64,000 nucleotides of DNA from ChocPot-Mid sp043804925 (lineage in GTDB: Bacteria > Bacteroidota > Ignavibacteria > Kapaibacteriales > UBA2268): the NCBI GenBank assembly GCA_043804925.1, contig JAZDIP010000086.1, positions 1 to 64,000 on the forward strand. The letters run 5' to 3'. This document shows positions 17,301 to 26,158 of this stretch, one piece after another. The notes below the pieces were generated by a model. That model had not been told where the DNA came from. It did no database searches and was given only the letters and a program-made list of their open reading frames with translations. The translations under genes were made by a program, and so were the position numbers. Position 1 is the stretch's first letter. Each line of letters begins with the position of its first letter.

Positions 17301-19927
17301 TCGCTTTCTTTTAATGCTTCTTCTGCTTTCTTGCGCTCAGTTATATCACGAATTATCATGCTTGTAAAAAGATTGTTGTCCTTACCTTTGTAAATTGAAG
17401 ATGATATTTCCGCTTCAAAGCATGACCCGTCGTTTCTTAACATTGTTAATTCACCTTTTGCTTTTCCTGTTTCCTTCCTTTGTTTTAAAAGCAAAGGTAT
17501 TCTTGAATCTGAAATATCTGCTATTCCCTCTCTGCCCTTAGTGCAGATTTCTTCTTCAGTTTTACCAAACATTTTGCATGCGGCTTCATTTGCTGAAAGT
17601 ATACGTCCGTCAGGTATGGTTGTTAGTATTGCATCCATACTATTTTCAACTAATGTACGGTATTTCTCTTCGCTTTCTCTCAGGGTATCTTCTGCTATCT
17701 TGCGTTCGGTGATATCTTCTGCAACACCTTCTATCCAGCCCTTTTCAGGAAAAATTTGGGCAGAATACATCGCCCAGAAAATTGACTTGTCTTTACGGTA
17801 AAATCTTGCTTCAAAGTTTGTAATTTCTCCATTCTCCGATATTTCTTTAATCATTCTTTCTCTTGTTCCGGAGTCAACGTAATTTTCCGAAGTAATGTAT
17901 TCTGCTATAAATTCTTCTCTGTTCTCATAACCAAACATAAGTGCAAGCTGTTCATTACTTTCGAGAATTTTACCATCTTCAATCCTTGTGCGGTATAATC
18001 CTACTTGAGAATTTTGAAAAATATTACGATATGTTTCTTCGCTTTCTTTCAATGCTTCTTCATCCTTCTTCCTCATTAGAGCTATACCAATACTACTGCT
18101 AAGACCTTCGAAATAATGAATCATATCCTCGGTGAAGCAATCTCTTCTTGTGTCGTTTAACTGCAGGGTTCCTATAATCTCATTTTCTATCCTGATTGGA
18201 ATAATAGCTATAGACATGAATCCCGCATGAATACACCGGTTGCGGGGATTATGCCTTGGGTCTTCTTCATCTGTTAAATCCAATAATGGCAGAGTATCAT
18301 TTGACCAAAAACTTCCGTGCTTTGTAAAGAATGGTAAACTTAAATCTGCTTTCCCTGAGATTACCAAACCGCATGTACATTCCAAACTAATATTTCCGTC
18401 TTCATCCCGGCACACATCTCCCGATTTTGTTATTTCAATCAATGTATTTTCCGTTTTAAGAAAACTATCAGAAAAACCGTTTTGAACATAATAGGGATAG
18501 TCACCGTTCTTTTCCAGACGGATACCTACGGCATCAAAGTCTGTTACTCTATTAATAGCTCTTAAAATATTGTCAATTGCAACTTCCATTATCAAATCCT
18601 TATTTAGGATGTCAAGGACTTCAGCGCTTAGTTTTTGGTAACGTTCTGCCCGTTTTCGTTCTGTTATATCCAATGCTGTAAATGTAACTCCTTTTGATAA
18701 ATCATTTGTATACAGCGGTGTAGAACTAAGCAAGATGTCCATTATTTTTCCATTTTTATGCTTCCATTTGGTTTCCACTGTTCCTGTACCATGTTCTTTT
18801 ATGAGTTTGTATTTTTCTCTGCCGACAAACTCATACTCATCGTCGTCCGGATAAACAATCCTTGCATTTTTCCCGATTAGTTCATTTTCAGAATATCCTG
18901 TTATATCGCATAATTCAGGATTAACTCTTACTAATACACGGTCAGAAACTACTCCAATACCAATCGGTGCGGCAAGATAAATACTATTTACATATTCCCG
19001 GCTTTCAACTAATAATTCTTCTGCCAACTTTCGCTTGCTAATATCCGTACAAACAGACATAGAACCAATTACTTTACCTTCTTGGTTTTTAATCGGAGAA
19101 GCGGTCATTATGAAATAAATAGGGTTACCGGATTTTTTCTTCATCTTTAATTCGTATTGTTCTGATACATGAGTCGTACGGGATTTATTCTTTTCTTTAA
19201 TTAACTCCCTGTCTTCCTCAAATAAAATTGTATTATATCCTATTCTGCCCAGTAATTCTTTTTCGTCATATCCCAATAATTCACAAAATCTGGGATTTAC
19301 AAATTGAATGACATCTTCATTATCAACCTGAATAATACCATCGTGAGTTTGCTCGATTAATGTCCTGTATTTTGTTTCACTTTCTCTGATTTTTACGTTT
19401 GCTTCAATTTCCTTTAAATTTTTCAGTCCAACGCCTGAGATAACTTCGATTAAACCTTTTATAAAAAACAAATAATTATCAAGTTGTTCTTGTGTCCATA
19501 TAGGAACTTTTTTTACTGCTTCTAAATAGTTCACTTCATCGAAACCATATTTTTTTGCCTGCTCTTTAAAGAATTCCAAATTCGGCTCTTCCAAAAAGAA
19601 CTGCCCTGTAAAGAAATTTCCATAGTGAACACCTTCGATAATAATCGGTGTAGCATTGTCAACCAAACCATGGGGACATTTGTATGAAACAGCAGGATTG
19701 GCTTCGTGTATGTGGTCAAGAATATATTGGTCACTTTTTATGCATTCCTTTTCACATTCTTTATTTACTCTATGGAATTTTGTGCAGATATCCTGCCATG
19801 CAGTAGCAGTCAGTATATTGCCGTCATTATCAATTATTGCGGAAGGAAAGGAATAAACCTCATTCAATCTGTCCTGTAGGGATTGAAACATTGTTATGTC
19901 AATCAAATCTTCAAGTTTATATTTCAC
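14339..19927 (-). CDS. Giant hybrid sensor histidine kinase (PocR, 10 PAS, GAF, HisKA_3, HATPase)
   Basis: 1862 residues with no transmembrane helix evident, so cytoplasmic. Order: PocR-type sensory domain (about 1-165, with Cys-containing KECEKECIKSD and YKCPHG), PAS 1 and 2 (about 187-425), a GAF domain (about 432-620), eight more PAS/PAC units (about 630-1640; each closes with DITERK or similar), then HisKA_3 with the phospho-acceptor His1663 in ARELHDEMGQ, and HATPase_c (NIIKHSQA, DNGLGI, WGLTGMKERA). This is the NarX/DegS class, matching the NarL-type regulator next door. PocR domains bind small hydrocarbon or diol ligands; PAS units may sense redox or small molecules. Its last residues come from a heptamer repeat. 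Confidence 0.93.
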   Translation of the reverse strand: MKYKLEDLIDITMFQSLQDRLNEVYSFPSAIIDNDGNILTATAWQDICTKFHRVNKECEKECIKSDQYILDHIHEANPAVSYKCPHGLVDNATPIIIEGVHYGNFFTGQFFLEEPNLEFFKEQAKKYGFDEVNYLEAVKKVPIWTQEQLDNYLFFIKGLIEVISGVGLKNLKEIEANVKIRESETKYRTLIEQTHDGIIQVDNEDVIQFVNPRFCELLGYDEKELLGRIGYNTILFEEDRELIKEKNKSRTTHVSEQYELKMKKKSGNPIYFIMTASPIKNQEGKVIGSMSVCTDISKRKLAEELLVESREYVNSIYLAAPIGIGVVSDRVLVRVNPELCDITGYSENELIGKNARIVYPDDDEYEFVGREKYKLIKEHGTGTVETKWKHKNGKIMDILLSSTPLYTNDLSKGVTFTALDITERKRAERYQKLSAEVLDILNKDLIMEVAIDNILRAINRVTDFDAVGIRLEKNGDYPYYVQNGFSDSFLKTENTLIEITKSGDVCRDEDGNISLECTCGLVISGKADLSLPFFTKHGSFWSNDTLPLLDLTDEEDPRHNPRNRCIHAGFMSIAIIPIRIENEIIGTLQLNDTRRDCFTEDMIHYFEGLSSSIGIALMRKKDEEALKESEETYRNIFQNSQVGLYRTRIEDGKILESNEQLALMFGYENREEFIAEYITSENYVDSGTRERMIKEISENGEITNFEARFYRKDKSIFWAMYSAQIFPEKGWIEGVAEDITERKIAEDTLRESEEKYRTLVENSMDAILTTIPDGRILSANEAACKMFGKTEEEICTKGREGIADISDSRIPLLLKQRKETGKAKGELTMLRNDGSCFEAEISSSIYKGKDNNLFTSMIIRDITERKKAEEALKESEEKFKNLANLLPQVVFETDINANLTYANQQAFDMFGYSDKDFENGINVLEVIKSEDRERAKENIKKIMGGEKVEEREYTALRKDGSTFSVLIFSSPIFKDNKPLGLRGILVDITERKEAEEALRESEIRFRQVAETTEEWIWEVDKNGMYTYSSPIVEKILGYKPEELVGKKYFYDLFSPDVREEFKAGAFNTFARKEAIKSLVNPNLHKDGRTIILETSGLPVLNKDGELIGYRGADSDITERKKFEEALKESEKKYRNVIENIHESLIIEDIEGQLVFANEEFCKIFGYDKSELQSISMLNFVSPESLEEVLTRHQRRMKGLLAEEEFVYRGIRKDGKKIWIESRVTPLFENGKIVGTQSLERDISERKMAEEDLQREKIYLDKLFASTPGAVAVLDNEDKVQKINNKFTELFGYEAKEAVGKHINELIVPDYLTEEANSLCSLEGIKKLREHEWETQRKHKNGTLINVSIIGSDIFIDDKFVGVYAIYIDISQRKKTEEALKESEEKYRTLFELSPFGILLHQFGKIIFANKSAAKMFGAKSSDELIGYELMKLVEPDYHLIVKRRLEELKRTGSEVPLIEEKLVRLDGSVFDAEVIAKEIEIDNKSVIQVLFNDISKRKISELALTKMFERFNLAATAGGIGVWERDIRTGKLEWDERMYSLYEIERDEFPGTYESWLKYLHPDDRLKVENDMKYAINNYIDIQTQFRILLPRNNEVKYIKSFGRLISNKKGEPERLIGVNYDITKQVKSEEEILKSRDKLNEYAVHLQTVRENERDVIARELHDEMGQILSALNISVSSLIRDFRENTGNFSGDELIQEFESLQSMINMTIQRVRKLINELRLEVLGEFSIYEAIIAQFNELKKNTGIDYDFHSNAKDVTLDKDISLGVFRIVQEAITNIIKHSQATNVTVTFNIENGIAELKIFDNGLGITEETMSKQKSWGLTGMKERAQLFNGTLSINSQAGKGTEIVCQIPIEEIVNC

Positions 19928-20162
19928 TAAGCACCTCGAAATTCATTTATTTTATGGCAAACTGTTTTAATTATTTAATTTAATGAAAAATAATTAAATA
20001 GAGAAAATAATATATTATTTTCTTATACTATTTTATTCCGGATTATTTTAAAGGTGTACAATAAAATAATAGTTGATTTGTTCAGTTACACGGAAAATAA
20101 TTGACAATCGTAAAATTATGAAACTTAAATATAATTGTTACGTATAATAATAAGTAAAAAAA

Positions 20163-20187
20163 GTCTGTCTTTCGTAAAAGACTGACA
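20163..20187 (+). other. Hairpin in the sppA leader
   Basis: GTCTGTCTTT and AAAGACTGAC pair around a 4-nt loop with one T-T mismatch, 26 nt before the sppA start. No T-run follows, so it is a leader structure rather than a terminator. Function unknown. The rest of the 285-bp gap to the divergent kinase gene is plain AT-rich DNA. Confidence 0.4.
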
Positions 20188-20212
20188 GAATAAGAAATAT
20201 GAAAGGAAAACA

Positions 20213-22156
20213 ATGTCAAATTCACAAGCAACGACTTTACCACCGTCAGCTCCGCCGTATTATATGCAGCAGAGGAAATCGAGATGGTGGATACCGGTTG
20301 TTATTATTGTCGGAATTATAGCGGCGATAATAATATTTTTTATTGCCGGTATAGCTGTTATAACGTCATCATTTGAAAAAGAGCCGTATCAGGTTAAAGA
20401 CAACTCCGTTCTTTATTTAAATATCACCGGGAATATTGAAGAAAGAGTAAACGATAGTCCGTTGAATTTTATGAATTTAAAAAGTGGATTTACTCAATAC
20501 GAGTTATTAACGGCAATTAAAAGAGCTAAAACAGATAAGAGGATAAGCGGTATTTTTATTAAAGGTTCTATTTCTTCTATGGGATTTGCAAAAGCAGAAG
20601 AAATAAGAGATGCCATATTCGAATTTAAAAAGTCGGGAAAATTTGTATATGCATATTTGGATTGGGGTCGCGAAATTGATTATTATTTGGCATTAACTGC
20701 CGATAAAATATTTATGCCGCGTGAAGGTATGATGGAATTAAACGGTTTTGCGGTTACTTCGCTTTTCTACAAAGATATGTTTGAGAAAATCGGAATTGAT
20801 TATTTTGTTTTAGGATTTGAAGATTTCAAATCAGCTGGTGAGCCATACAGCAGAAACAATTTTTCTGATTCATCGAGGTATCAGTATCATGTTCTTTTGA
20901 ATCAGAGAATGGAACACTTTGTTGAAGCTATTGTTAAAACAAGAGGATTAGATAAGAAAATAGTTAGAGATGCTTTGAACCGCGGGATATATTCGGCAGA
21001 CACTTTATTGGCATTGGGATTTGTTGACAGTTTATTGTTCGAAGAAGATGTAAAACAGTTAATCAAAAAACGGATTTTCGGTACTAATACTGTTCCCAAA
21101 AAGGGAAAGAAGAAATCTAATGAAAAGTACTTACTTGTTTCCGTTGGCAAATACAATCAGGATTTGCCTGAAATTAAGGATAAAAAAATGATTGCCGACA
21201 GGAGCAAACAGATAGCTATCATATATGCATCGGGACCACTTCTCGAACAGGTTCAGGGACAATTTTCAAATGAATTGCAAATTACTTCGAAGGAATTTAT
21301 CGCAAGTTTGAAAAAGGCAAGGGAAGATGAAAAAGTCAAAGTAATAATAATCAGAATTGATAGCCCGGGGGGTTCTGTAATAACTTCTGATGCTATTTAT
21401 GAAGAAATCAAAAACACAACTAAGATAAAACCGGTTTATGCATCCATGAGTGATGTAGCCGCATCGGGAGGATATTATATTGCATCGCCATGTGATACGA
21501 TAATTGCCCATCCTTCGACCATAACAGGTTCGATTGGTGTCGTAATGGCAATCCCGAATTTCAGCAAACTTGCAGGTAATCTATATCTAAGAGTTGATAC
21601 GATTTCGACAGGACCTGCCGCAACTCAGCTCTCCGGTTTGATTCCCTTACAGGAACAGGACAAAGCAAAAGTTAAAAACATAGCAAAAAGTGTTTATGAC
21701 AGATTCATCAACAAGGTTGCAAAGCACAGACATAAAACCTATGACGAAATTCGTTCAATTGCAAAAGGTCGTGTCTGGACTGGTGAGGATGCATATAAAA
21801 TCGGTTTAGTGGATGTTTTAGGAGGAATGGAAACAGCTTTATCTTTGGCAAAAAAGAGAATGGGCATACCTGATTCGATGAAAGTTTATATTCAGGAATA
21901 CCCCGAAAGAAAAGACCAGATGGCTTTATTCCTTCAACTGCTCGGTTTGGATGACAGCAATGATGATGAAGTTAAAACAAATTTATCAGAAACAATGGCA
22001 AGTCTGCTTGGAGTTAAAATCGAAGATTTTCTTCCTGCTTATAACAATTTACCGGAAGCTGTTAAGAACCAGTTGAAATATATTGCTAATATGATGAAAC
22101 TATCGGAAAGAGAAAAAGTATTAATGACATTACCCGAAAAGGTTGTGATAGAATAG
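20213..22156 (+). CDS. sppA: Signal peptide peptidase SppA, long (67K) type
   Basis: 647 residues: a cytoplasmic Pro-rich start, one transmembrane helix (about 24-50, WWIPVVIIVGIIAAII), then two tandem S49 domains as in E. coli protease IV. The catalytic lysine is Lys206 (EDFKSAGEPYSR) in the N-terminal domain and the nucleophile Ser418 (DVAASGGYYIAS) in the C-terminal domain, so the Ser-Lys dyad is intact. The enzyme degrades cleaved signal peptides in the membrane. AAAGGA precedes the ATG. A terminator hairpin follows 45 bp downstream. Confidence 0.95.
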   Translation: MSNSQATTLPPSAPPYYMQQRKSRWWIPVVIIVGIIAAIIIFFIAGIAVITSSFEKEPYQVKDNSVLYLNITGNIEERVNDSPLNFMNLKSGFTQYELLTAIKRAKTDKRISGIFIKGSISSMGFAKAEEIRDAIFEFKKSGKFVYAYLDWGREIDYYLALTADKIFMPREGMMELNGFAVTSLFYKDMFEKIGIDYFVLGFEDFKSAGEPYSRNNFSDSSRYQYHVLLNQRMEHFVEAIVKTRGLDKKIVRDALNRGIYSADTLLALGFVDSLLFEEDVKQLIKKRIFGTNTVPKKGKKKSNEKYLLVSVGKYNQDLPEIKDKKMIADRSKQIAIIYASGPLLEQVQGQFSNELQITSKEFIASLKKAREDEKVKVIIIRIDSPGGSVITSDAIYEEIKNTTKIKPVYASMSDVAASGGYYIASPCDTIIAHPSTITGSIGVVMAIPNFSKLAGNLYLRVDTISTGPAATQLSGLIPLQEQDKAKVKNIAKSVYDRFINKVAKHRHKTYDEIRSIAKGRVWTGEDAYKIGLVDVLGGMETALSLAKKRMGIPDSMKVYIQEYPERKDQMALFLQLLGLDDSNDDEVKTNLSETMASLLGVKIEDFLPAYNNLPEAVKNQLKYIANMMKLSEREKVLMTLPEKVVIE

Positions 22157-22200
22157 ATTCGTCGGAATACTCTTAAATTGGTTAGGAAATATACGACGCC

Positions 22201-22237
22201 GGCTCGGATTTTTGCGGGAAGATCCGGGCCATTTTTA
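22201..22237 (+). terminator. Terminator after sppA (repeat copy 1)
   Basis: GGCTCGGAT pairs with ATCCGGGCC (one G-T pair) around TTTTGCGGGAAG, then ATTTTTATTTTATT. The 28 bases at 22203-22230 recur almost exactly at 22876-22902, on the far side of the brnTA pair. Confidence 0.75.
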
Positions 22238-22340
22238 TTTTATTCTTGACGTTTATGAAAACTTTCCTAATCTCAAATTTTTTTTATTAGGTAGTAATTA
22301 TTTCGTAATTTTATATGAAAATAATTATGTAGGTAATGTT

Positions 22341-22634
22341 TTGATTTATAAATTTGATTGGAACAAAATAAAAGCACTCACGAATTTACAAAAACACAAA
22401 GTAAGTTTCCAAAGTGCGACAGGTATTTTCAATGATCCAAATGCTCTGACCATTTATGACGATGAGCATAGTGATTATGAAGATAGGTGGATAACACTTG
22501 GACTGGAAAGTTCAGGAATAATATTAGTGGTTATCCATACTTTCTCAGAATTAGATAATGATGTTGTAAATATTAGGATAATATCTGCAAGAAAAGCAAC
22601 AAAAAATGAAGTTAAACTTTATAATGGGGAATGA
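22341..22634 (+). CDS. brnT: BrnT-family ribonuclease toxin
   Basis: About 97 residues from a TTG at 22341, preceded by AGGT at 22331. The open frame runs 43 codons further upstream, but that part has no family similarity and would run through the terminator. The protein shows the BrnT pattern: FDWNKIKALTNLQKHKVSF, FNDPNALTIYDDEHSDYEDRWITLG, then VVIHTF and RIISARKATKNE. BrnT toxins have an RNase-barnase-like RelE fold and cut mRNA until bound by BrnA. Its TGA stop is followed one base later by the brnA start. Confidence 0.85.
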   Translation: MIYKFDWNKIKALTNLQKHKVSFQSATGIFNDPNALTIYDDEHSDYEDRWITLGLESSGIILVVIHTFSELDNDVVNIRIISARKATKNEVKLYNGE

Positions 22635-22635
22635 C

Positions 22636-22836
22636 ATGAAACGCGAATATGATTTTTCTAAAGGAGAAAGAGGTAAATTTTTTAATAAAAACGCTGAACT
22701 ATTAATACCGATTTACTTAGATTCAGATATACAGGATTATATTAACAAACTATCAATAAAAAAGAAGAAGAATCCACAGGATTTGGTCAATAACATATTA
22801 AAGAAAAACATTTCTTTGATAAAATCTATTCAGTAA
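22636..22836 (+). CDS. brnA: BrnA-like antitoxin
   Basis: 66 residues starting one base after the brnT stop, with GGGGA 5 nt upstream (an alternative in-frame Met is at 22624). KREYDFSKGERGKFFNKNAELLIPIYLD is characteristic of BrnA partners, followed by a ribbon-helix-helix-like stretch (DIQDYINKLSIKKKKNPQDLVNNILKK) that should bind the operon's own operator. The tail is short, as in other small BrnA-type antitoxins. Co-translation with the toxin fits a self-regulated pair. Confidence 0.8.
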   Translation: MKREYDFSKGERGKFFNKNAELLIPIYLDSDIQDYINKLSIKKKKNPQDLVNNILKKNISLIKSIQ

Positions 22837-22874
22837 GTTTTAGAAATAATGAATCCTGCCTATAATAGACACCT

Positions 22875-22908
22875 ACTCGGATTTTGCGGGAAGATCCGGG
22901 CCTTTTTT
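22875..22908 (+). terminator. Terminator after brnA (repeat copy 2)
   Basis: CTCGGAT and ATCCGGG pair around TTTGCGGGAAG and are followed by CCTTTTTTATTATTTTT. It is the second near-identical copy of the sppA terminator, 1 nt shorter in the loop. Confidence 0.7.
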
Positions 22909-22916
22909 ATTATTTT

Positions 22917-22960
22917 TAAAATCCCCTCTCGAGAGAGGCAGGATTGTGTTCTCTACATCT
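22917..22960. repeat. Remnant of a palindromic intergenic repeat (CCTCTCGAGAGAGG)
   Basis: CCTCTC-GA-GAGAGG is followed by CAGGATTGTGTTCTCT. This resembles the 'cccctctcgagaggggtggcagggtgtgtt' class of repeats seen between genes in many Bacteroidota. One decayed copy only. Confidence 0.35.
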
Positions 22961-23012
22961 TTACTAATCTACCTGTATAGGAATAATTACTACAAATATT
23001 TAGTTAATTATA

Positions 23013-23228
23013 TTGAAAATAATTCCAAATCCTGCAACGGAATACATTACTGTAATTGTATCTGTAGAAATAACCAAAAATCCAATTGAGATATATAATG
23101 TTTTGGGACAACATCAAGAATTTACTTTTTTAAATTCTCAGAATACCACAATAAATATCAGTGAATTAACACCCGCTTTATATTTATTGAAGTATGGGAA
23201 TGCATTTGGAATTTTTATTAAGGAATAA
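23013..23228 (+). pseudogene. Orphan T9SS sorting-domain fragment
   Basis: 71 codons beginning IIPNPATEYITVIVSV and continuing VEIYNVLG-type and LYLLKYG motifs, i.e. a T9SS type A C-terminal sorting domain with no cargo and no signal peptide in front. Upstream frames are closed. It is most easily explained as the 3' end of a lost secreted-protein gene, sitting next to the full T9SS gene transcribed towards it. The start codon is nominal. Confidence 0.65.
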
Positions 23229-23243
23229 ATTCTAATTTTCAAA

Positions 23244-23285
23244 TAAAAAAAAGGGAATCAAAATTAATTGAATCCCTTTTTCTTA
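23244..23285. terminator. Bidirectional terminator
   Basis: AAAAAAGGGAATCAA and TTGAATCCCTTTTT pair (one A-A mismatch) around AATTAA, with A- and T-runs on either side. It serves the large T9SS gene at 23302 on the minus strand and anything coming from the plus strand. Confidence 0.7.
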
Positions 23286-23301
23286 TTAATATTTAAGATT
23301 A

Positions 23302-25962
23302 TTACTTAATATAAGTAATTTCCTTTAGCATTCTTGTTTCGCCAATTTGGATTGAGTAGAAGTAAACTCCTGTTTCCAAATTTGTTGGTTCCCATCTGAT
23401 AAAGTGGTCGCCCGGAGCAAGCTGATTGTCCATCAGTGTCGTAATATGAACGCCTGCAATGTTATAGAGCTTAACTGTTACATTCTCAGGTTTATTGATA
23501 TTGAAACTCAACAATGAGCTTTGACCAAATGGATTCGGATAGGTTTGTATCTGGTATTTTGAAATAGCTTCGTCATTAACACCGCCAAGAGTTCTGACAG
23601 TATAACTTCTGGTTTCAGACCACGGAGCAATACCTGAAGCATTTTTACCCCTGACTTTCCAATAGTAAGTAGCTCCATATTCCTGACCGCCAACCGTTTT
23701 TTGCGGATTGAAACACATTGGGTCATTTACGAATAGCTCGCCGCTGAAATCATCGGTTTTGGAAACAAGAACTTCGTAATATGTTGCATATTGAACAGGT
23801 TCCCATTTTAGTACCGTATTTCTTTCTACATCAATAGCGGCATTAGCCGGTTCGAGTAAAACCGCTGCATCATCGGGAGCAATTAACAATGTCCTGAACC
23901 GCCAAGGGATAGACCATCCTGTTTCACCACTGTCATTGATGGCGGAAACATGCCAATAATACATAACATCATTCGCCAGACCGGTGAGATTGTAGTAGTT
24001 TACCGTTATTGTATCAATATTAACAATTGGAGTCGCAAAGTTTTCATTATTTGCTACCTGTAAATGGTAGTTGTCAACTCTTTCGGAAGGATTCCATCTT
24101 AATGTTACATCAAGGTCAACCTGCTCGGCAGCCAATAGCGGGAAAGTAAGAAGCGGAATGGTAGGTCCTTTTGTAATTGTCGTGAATGAGCGTACTGATG
24201 AAAATGGACCTGCTCCGAATTCGTTAACTGCCTGAACTTTCCAATAATATTCTTTGTCGGGTTCAAGTCCTGATTTAAAGTAATGATTATTATTTATACC
24301 TGAGTAACCAAAAGTAACCGGGGTAAAGTTAGGACTTTCCGATATATGAATAGTGTATGATTTTGCTGAATCTACCCGTGTCCATTCAAAAAATACGGAG
24401 AAGGATAAGTCTTCAGCTCCATCAACAGGACTTGTTAAATTGGGAGCTGCTAAAACCGAACGGAATTTCCACGGAGTTGAATAACCGATTGTACATTGGT
24501 CGTAGGCAGCAGAAACTCTCCAGTAGAATTCAGTATTGTACTTTTGTAAATTATACGTATAAGATGTCGAAGTCAATCCGGTAACACTAACCAAAGTATC
24601 TGCAAAAGCCGGGGATTTCGATATTTGCAAATTATAAGTGCCGGCACCCTTGGTTACATTAGTCCACCTAAATACCATATTAATTGGAATACCACCGGAA
24701 TTTTTCACAGGATAAACAGGTTGTACGGGACTAATTGTCGTTGTAAAAATCCTGTAATTTGACCATTTTCCTGTATTATTTGCATCTTTGGCTCTTACAC
24801 GCCAGTAATAATCTGTGAGTCCTTCAGGCAAAGTTGCATTACTATAAAATAAATCAAGAATGTTTTCCTGATTGATAACGAGGTCAATAAACATTTCATC
24901 TTTTGAAATTTGAATTTGATAAGCTTGAACACCTGGAACTTCGTACCATTCGAATTTATAACCGGATAAATCGAGGCATACCCTCCCATCATAAGGAGAA
25001 TTCAGGGATGGAGCGTCGTAAACGGTCTTAAATGAAGAACCGGCAGACCATTCGGATTCACAACCTGACAACTTTGATTTCATTCGCCAATAATAGGTCG
25101 TATTATAAAGCAACGGGGTAATTGTGGTAGTTGTCTGGCTCAGGTTAACAAAAGATTGCACAATAGTTGAAAAATTGCTATTTGTAGCTATCTGTATATC
25201 ATATGTACTTGCCGGAGTAACCTCAGTCCATGAAAGTGAAGTACTTGTCGAAATTCCGGTAGCAGCTGCAGTTGGATATACCACAATAGGCGCCGCTTGT
25301 TTTACGGTAAAGGAAAATGGTTCTGTCCATTCAGAATAACAAGTACCATATTTTGCAGCAACACGCCAATAATAAGTTTTATAATTTTGTGGCATTAATG
25401 CCGAAAATGTTGCCGATGTAAAAGTTGTTGAAGGTATTGATTCATAATCATAAACAAGTTCACCACCTGAAAAAGTTGTAGAGGTAGCAATTTGCATCCT
25501 GTATGAACCTGCACCGGTAATGGATGACCATTGGAAAAGTGTGGATTTGTTTACACATGTTTCTTCATCTACCGGTTCTTCAAGTTCGGGAGTATCACCT
25601 TGTGTCGTAAATTTACGTATTGCCGAAAAGTCTTCATCTTCTGAAAACGAGGCACTTACCCTCCAATAATACTCGGTATTTGATTCCGGCAAAGTAAAAG
25701 TGAAAGTGCTTGTCGGATGAGTCATTACAGCTTCAGTAACATCCGGGGATGTCCATGTTGCCGAAGTCGAAATTTGTAATCTGTACTGTATTGCGGTTTC
25801 AATGGTCTCCCAAGAAAATGTAGTTTCGAGAGGGATACATAAAGCATTTGCTGTTGGATATGTCAAACTTGGTGGGGTTTGTGATTTCACAGCAGTAAAT
25901 GCGAACAGTGTAATTGCCATAAGTATTAATAACTTAACGGGAATTTTTGTTAATATTTTCAT
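23302..25962 (-). CDS. Large secreted protein with eight Fn3-like repeats and T9SS sorting domain
   Basis: About 886 residues from the ATG at 25962, which has GGAGA 8 nt upstream; the open frame extends 15 codons further but without such a site. A signal peptide (ending VKSQ) is followed by eight units of about 95 residues. Each starts with P-x-L-x-x-P, has a W about 20 residues in, a YxLQI(S/A) strand and a closing YYWRV(S/A)A...WS motif: fibronectin type-III-like domains. The T9SS domain begins around YPNPFGQSSLLSF and ends with ISKYQIQ...LKEITYIK. Likely a surface or extracellular-matrix protein; ligands unknown. Confidence 0.85.
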   Translation of the reverse strand: MKILTKIPVKLLILMAITLFAFTAVKSQTPPSLTYPTANALCIPLETTFSWETIETAIQYRLQISTSATWTSPDVTEAVMTHPTSTFTFTLPESNTEYYWRVSASFSEDEDFSAIRKFTTQGDTPELEEPVDEETCVNKSTLFQWSSITGAGSYRMQIATSTTFSGGELVYDYESIPSTTFTSATFSALMPQNYKTYYWRVAAKYGTCYSEWTEPFSFTVKQAAPIVVYPTAAATGISTSTSLSWTEVTPASTYDIQIATNSNFSTIVQSFVNLSQTTTTITPLLYNTTYYWRMKSKLSGCESEWSAGSSFKTVYDAPSLNSPYDGRVCLDLSGYKFEWYEVPGVQAYQIQISKDEMFIDLVINQENILDLFYSNATLPEGLTDYYWRVRAKDANNTGKWSNYRIFTTTISPVQPVYPVKNSGGIPINMVFRWTNVTKGAGTYNLQISKSPAFADTLVSVTGLTSTSYTYNLQKYNTEFYWRVSAAYDQCTIGYSTPWKFRSVLAAPNLTSPVDGAEDLSFSVFFEWTRVDSAKSYTIHISESPNFTPVTFGYSGINNNHYFKSGLEPDKEYYWKVQAVNEFGAGPFSSVRSFTTITKGPTIPLLTFPLLAAEQVDLDVTLRWNPSERVDNYHLQVANNENFATPIVNIDTITVNYYNLTGLANDVMYYWHVSAINDSGETGWSIPWRFRTLLIAPDDAAVLLEPANAAIDVERNTVLKWEPVQYATYYEVLVSKTDDFSGELFVNDPMCFNPQKTVGGQEYGATYYWKVRGKNASGIAPWSETRSYTVRTLGGVNDEAISKYQIQTYPNPFGQSSLLSFNINKPENVTVKLYNIAGVHITTLMDNQLAPGDHFIRWEPTNLETGVYFYSIQIGETRMLKEITYIK

Positions 25963-26046
25963 AATAAATCTCCAATGATTTAACGATACTATTTTATTTA
26001 TTTTCATTATCTTTTCATAAATATTTTATTTAAAGACGATTACATT

Positions 26047-26054
26047 CAAATTTA
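26047..26054 (-). promoter_or_regulatory. Candidate -7 box (TAAATTTG) for the Fn3-repeat T9SS gene
   Basis: Minus-strand TAAATTTG, about 85 bp upstream of the ATG at 25962, fits TAnnTTTG. No clear -33 partner was found. Confidence 0.35.
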
Positions 26055-26140
26055 TTTATAAATCAAATCAAAAAAAATACCAAAAATCAAAAACTTACGA
26101 AATAAAATTAAATTCTTTACTAAAATAACAATAAAAAATG

Positions 26141-26148
26141 TAATTTTG
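26141..26148 (+). promoter_or_regulatory. Candidate groESL promoter -7 box (TAATTTTG)
   Basis: TAATTTTG fits TAnnTTTG and ends 10 bp before the CIRCE operator. The operator would therefore cover the start of transcription, as expected for HrcA repression. A -33 TTTG is only loosely matched (TTTA at 26116). Confidence 0.55.
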
Positions 26149-26158
26149 CGTTAAATTG

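Noticed and set aside
22212..22340. Extended N-terminus of the BrnT toxin
   Set aside because: The extra 43 codons overlap the sppA terminator and do not resemble BrnT; a TTG at 22341 with AGGT upstream gives the family length.
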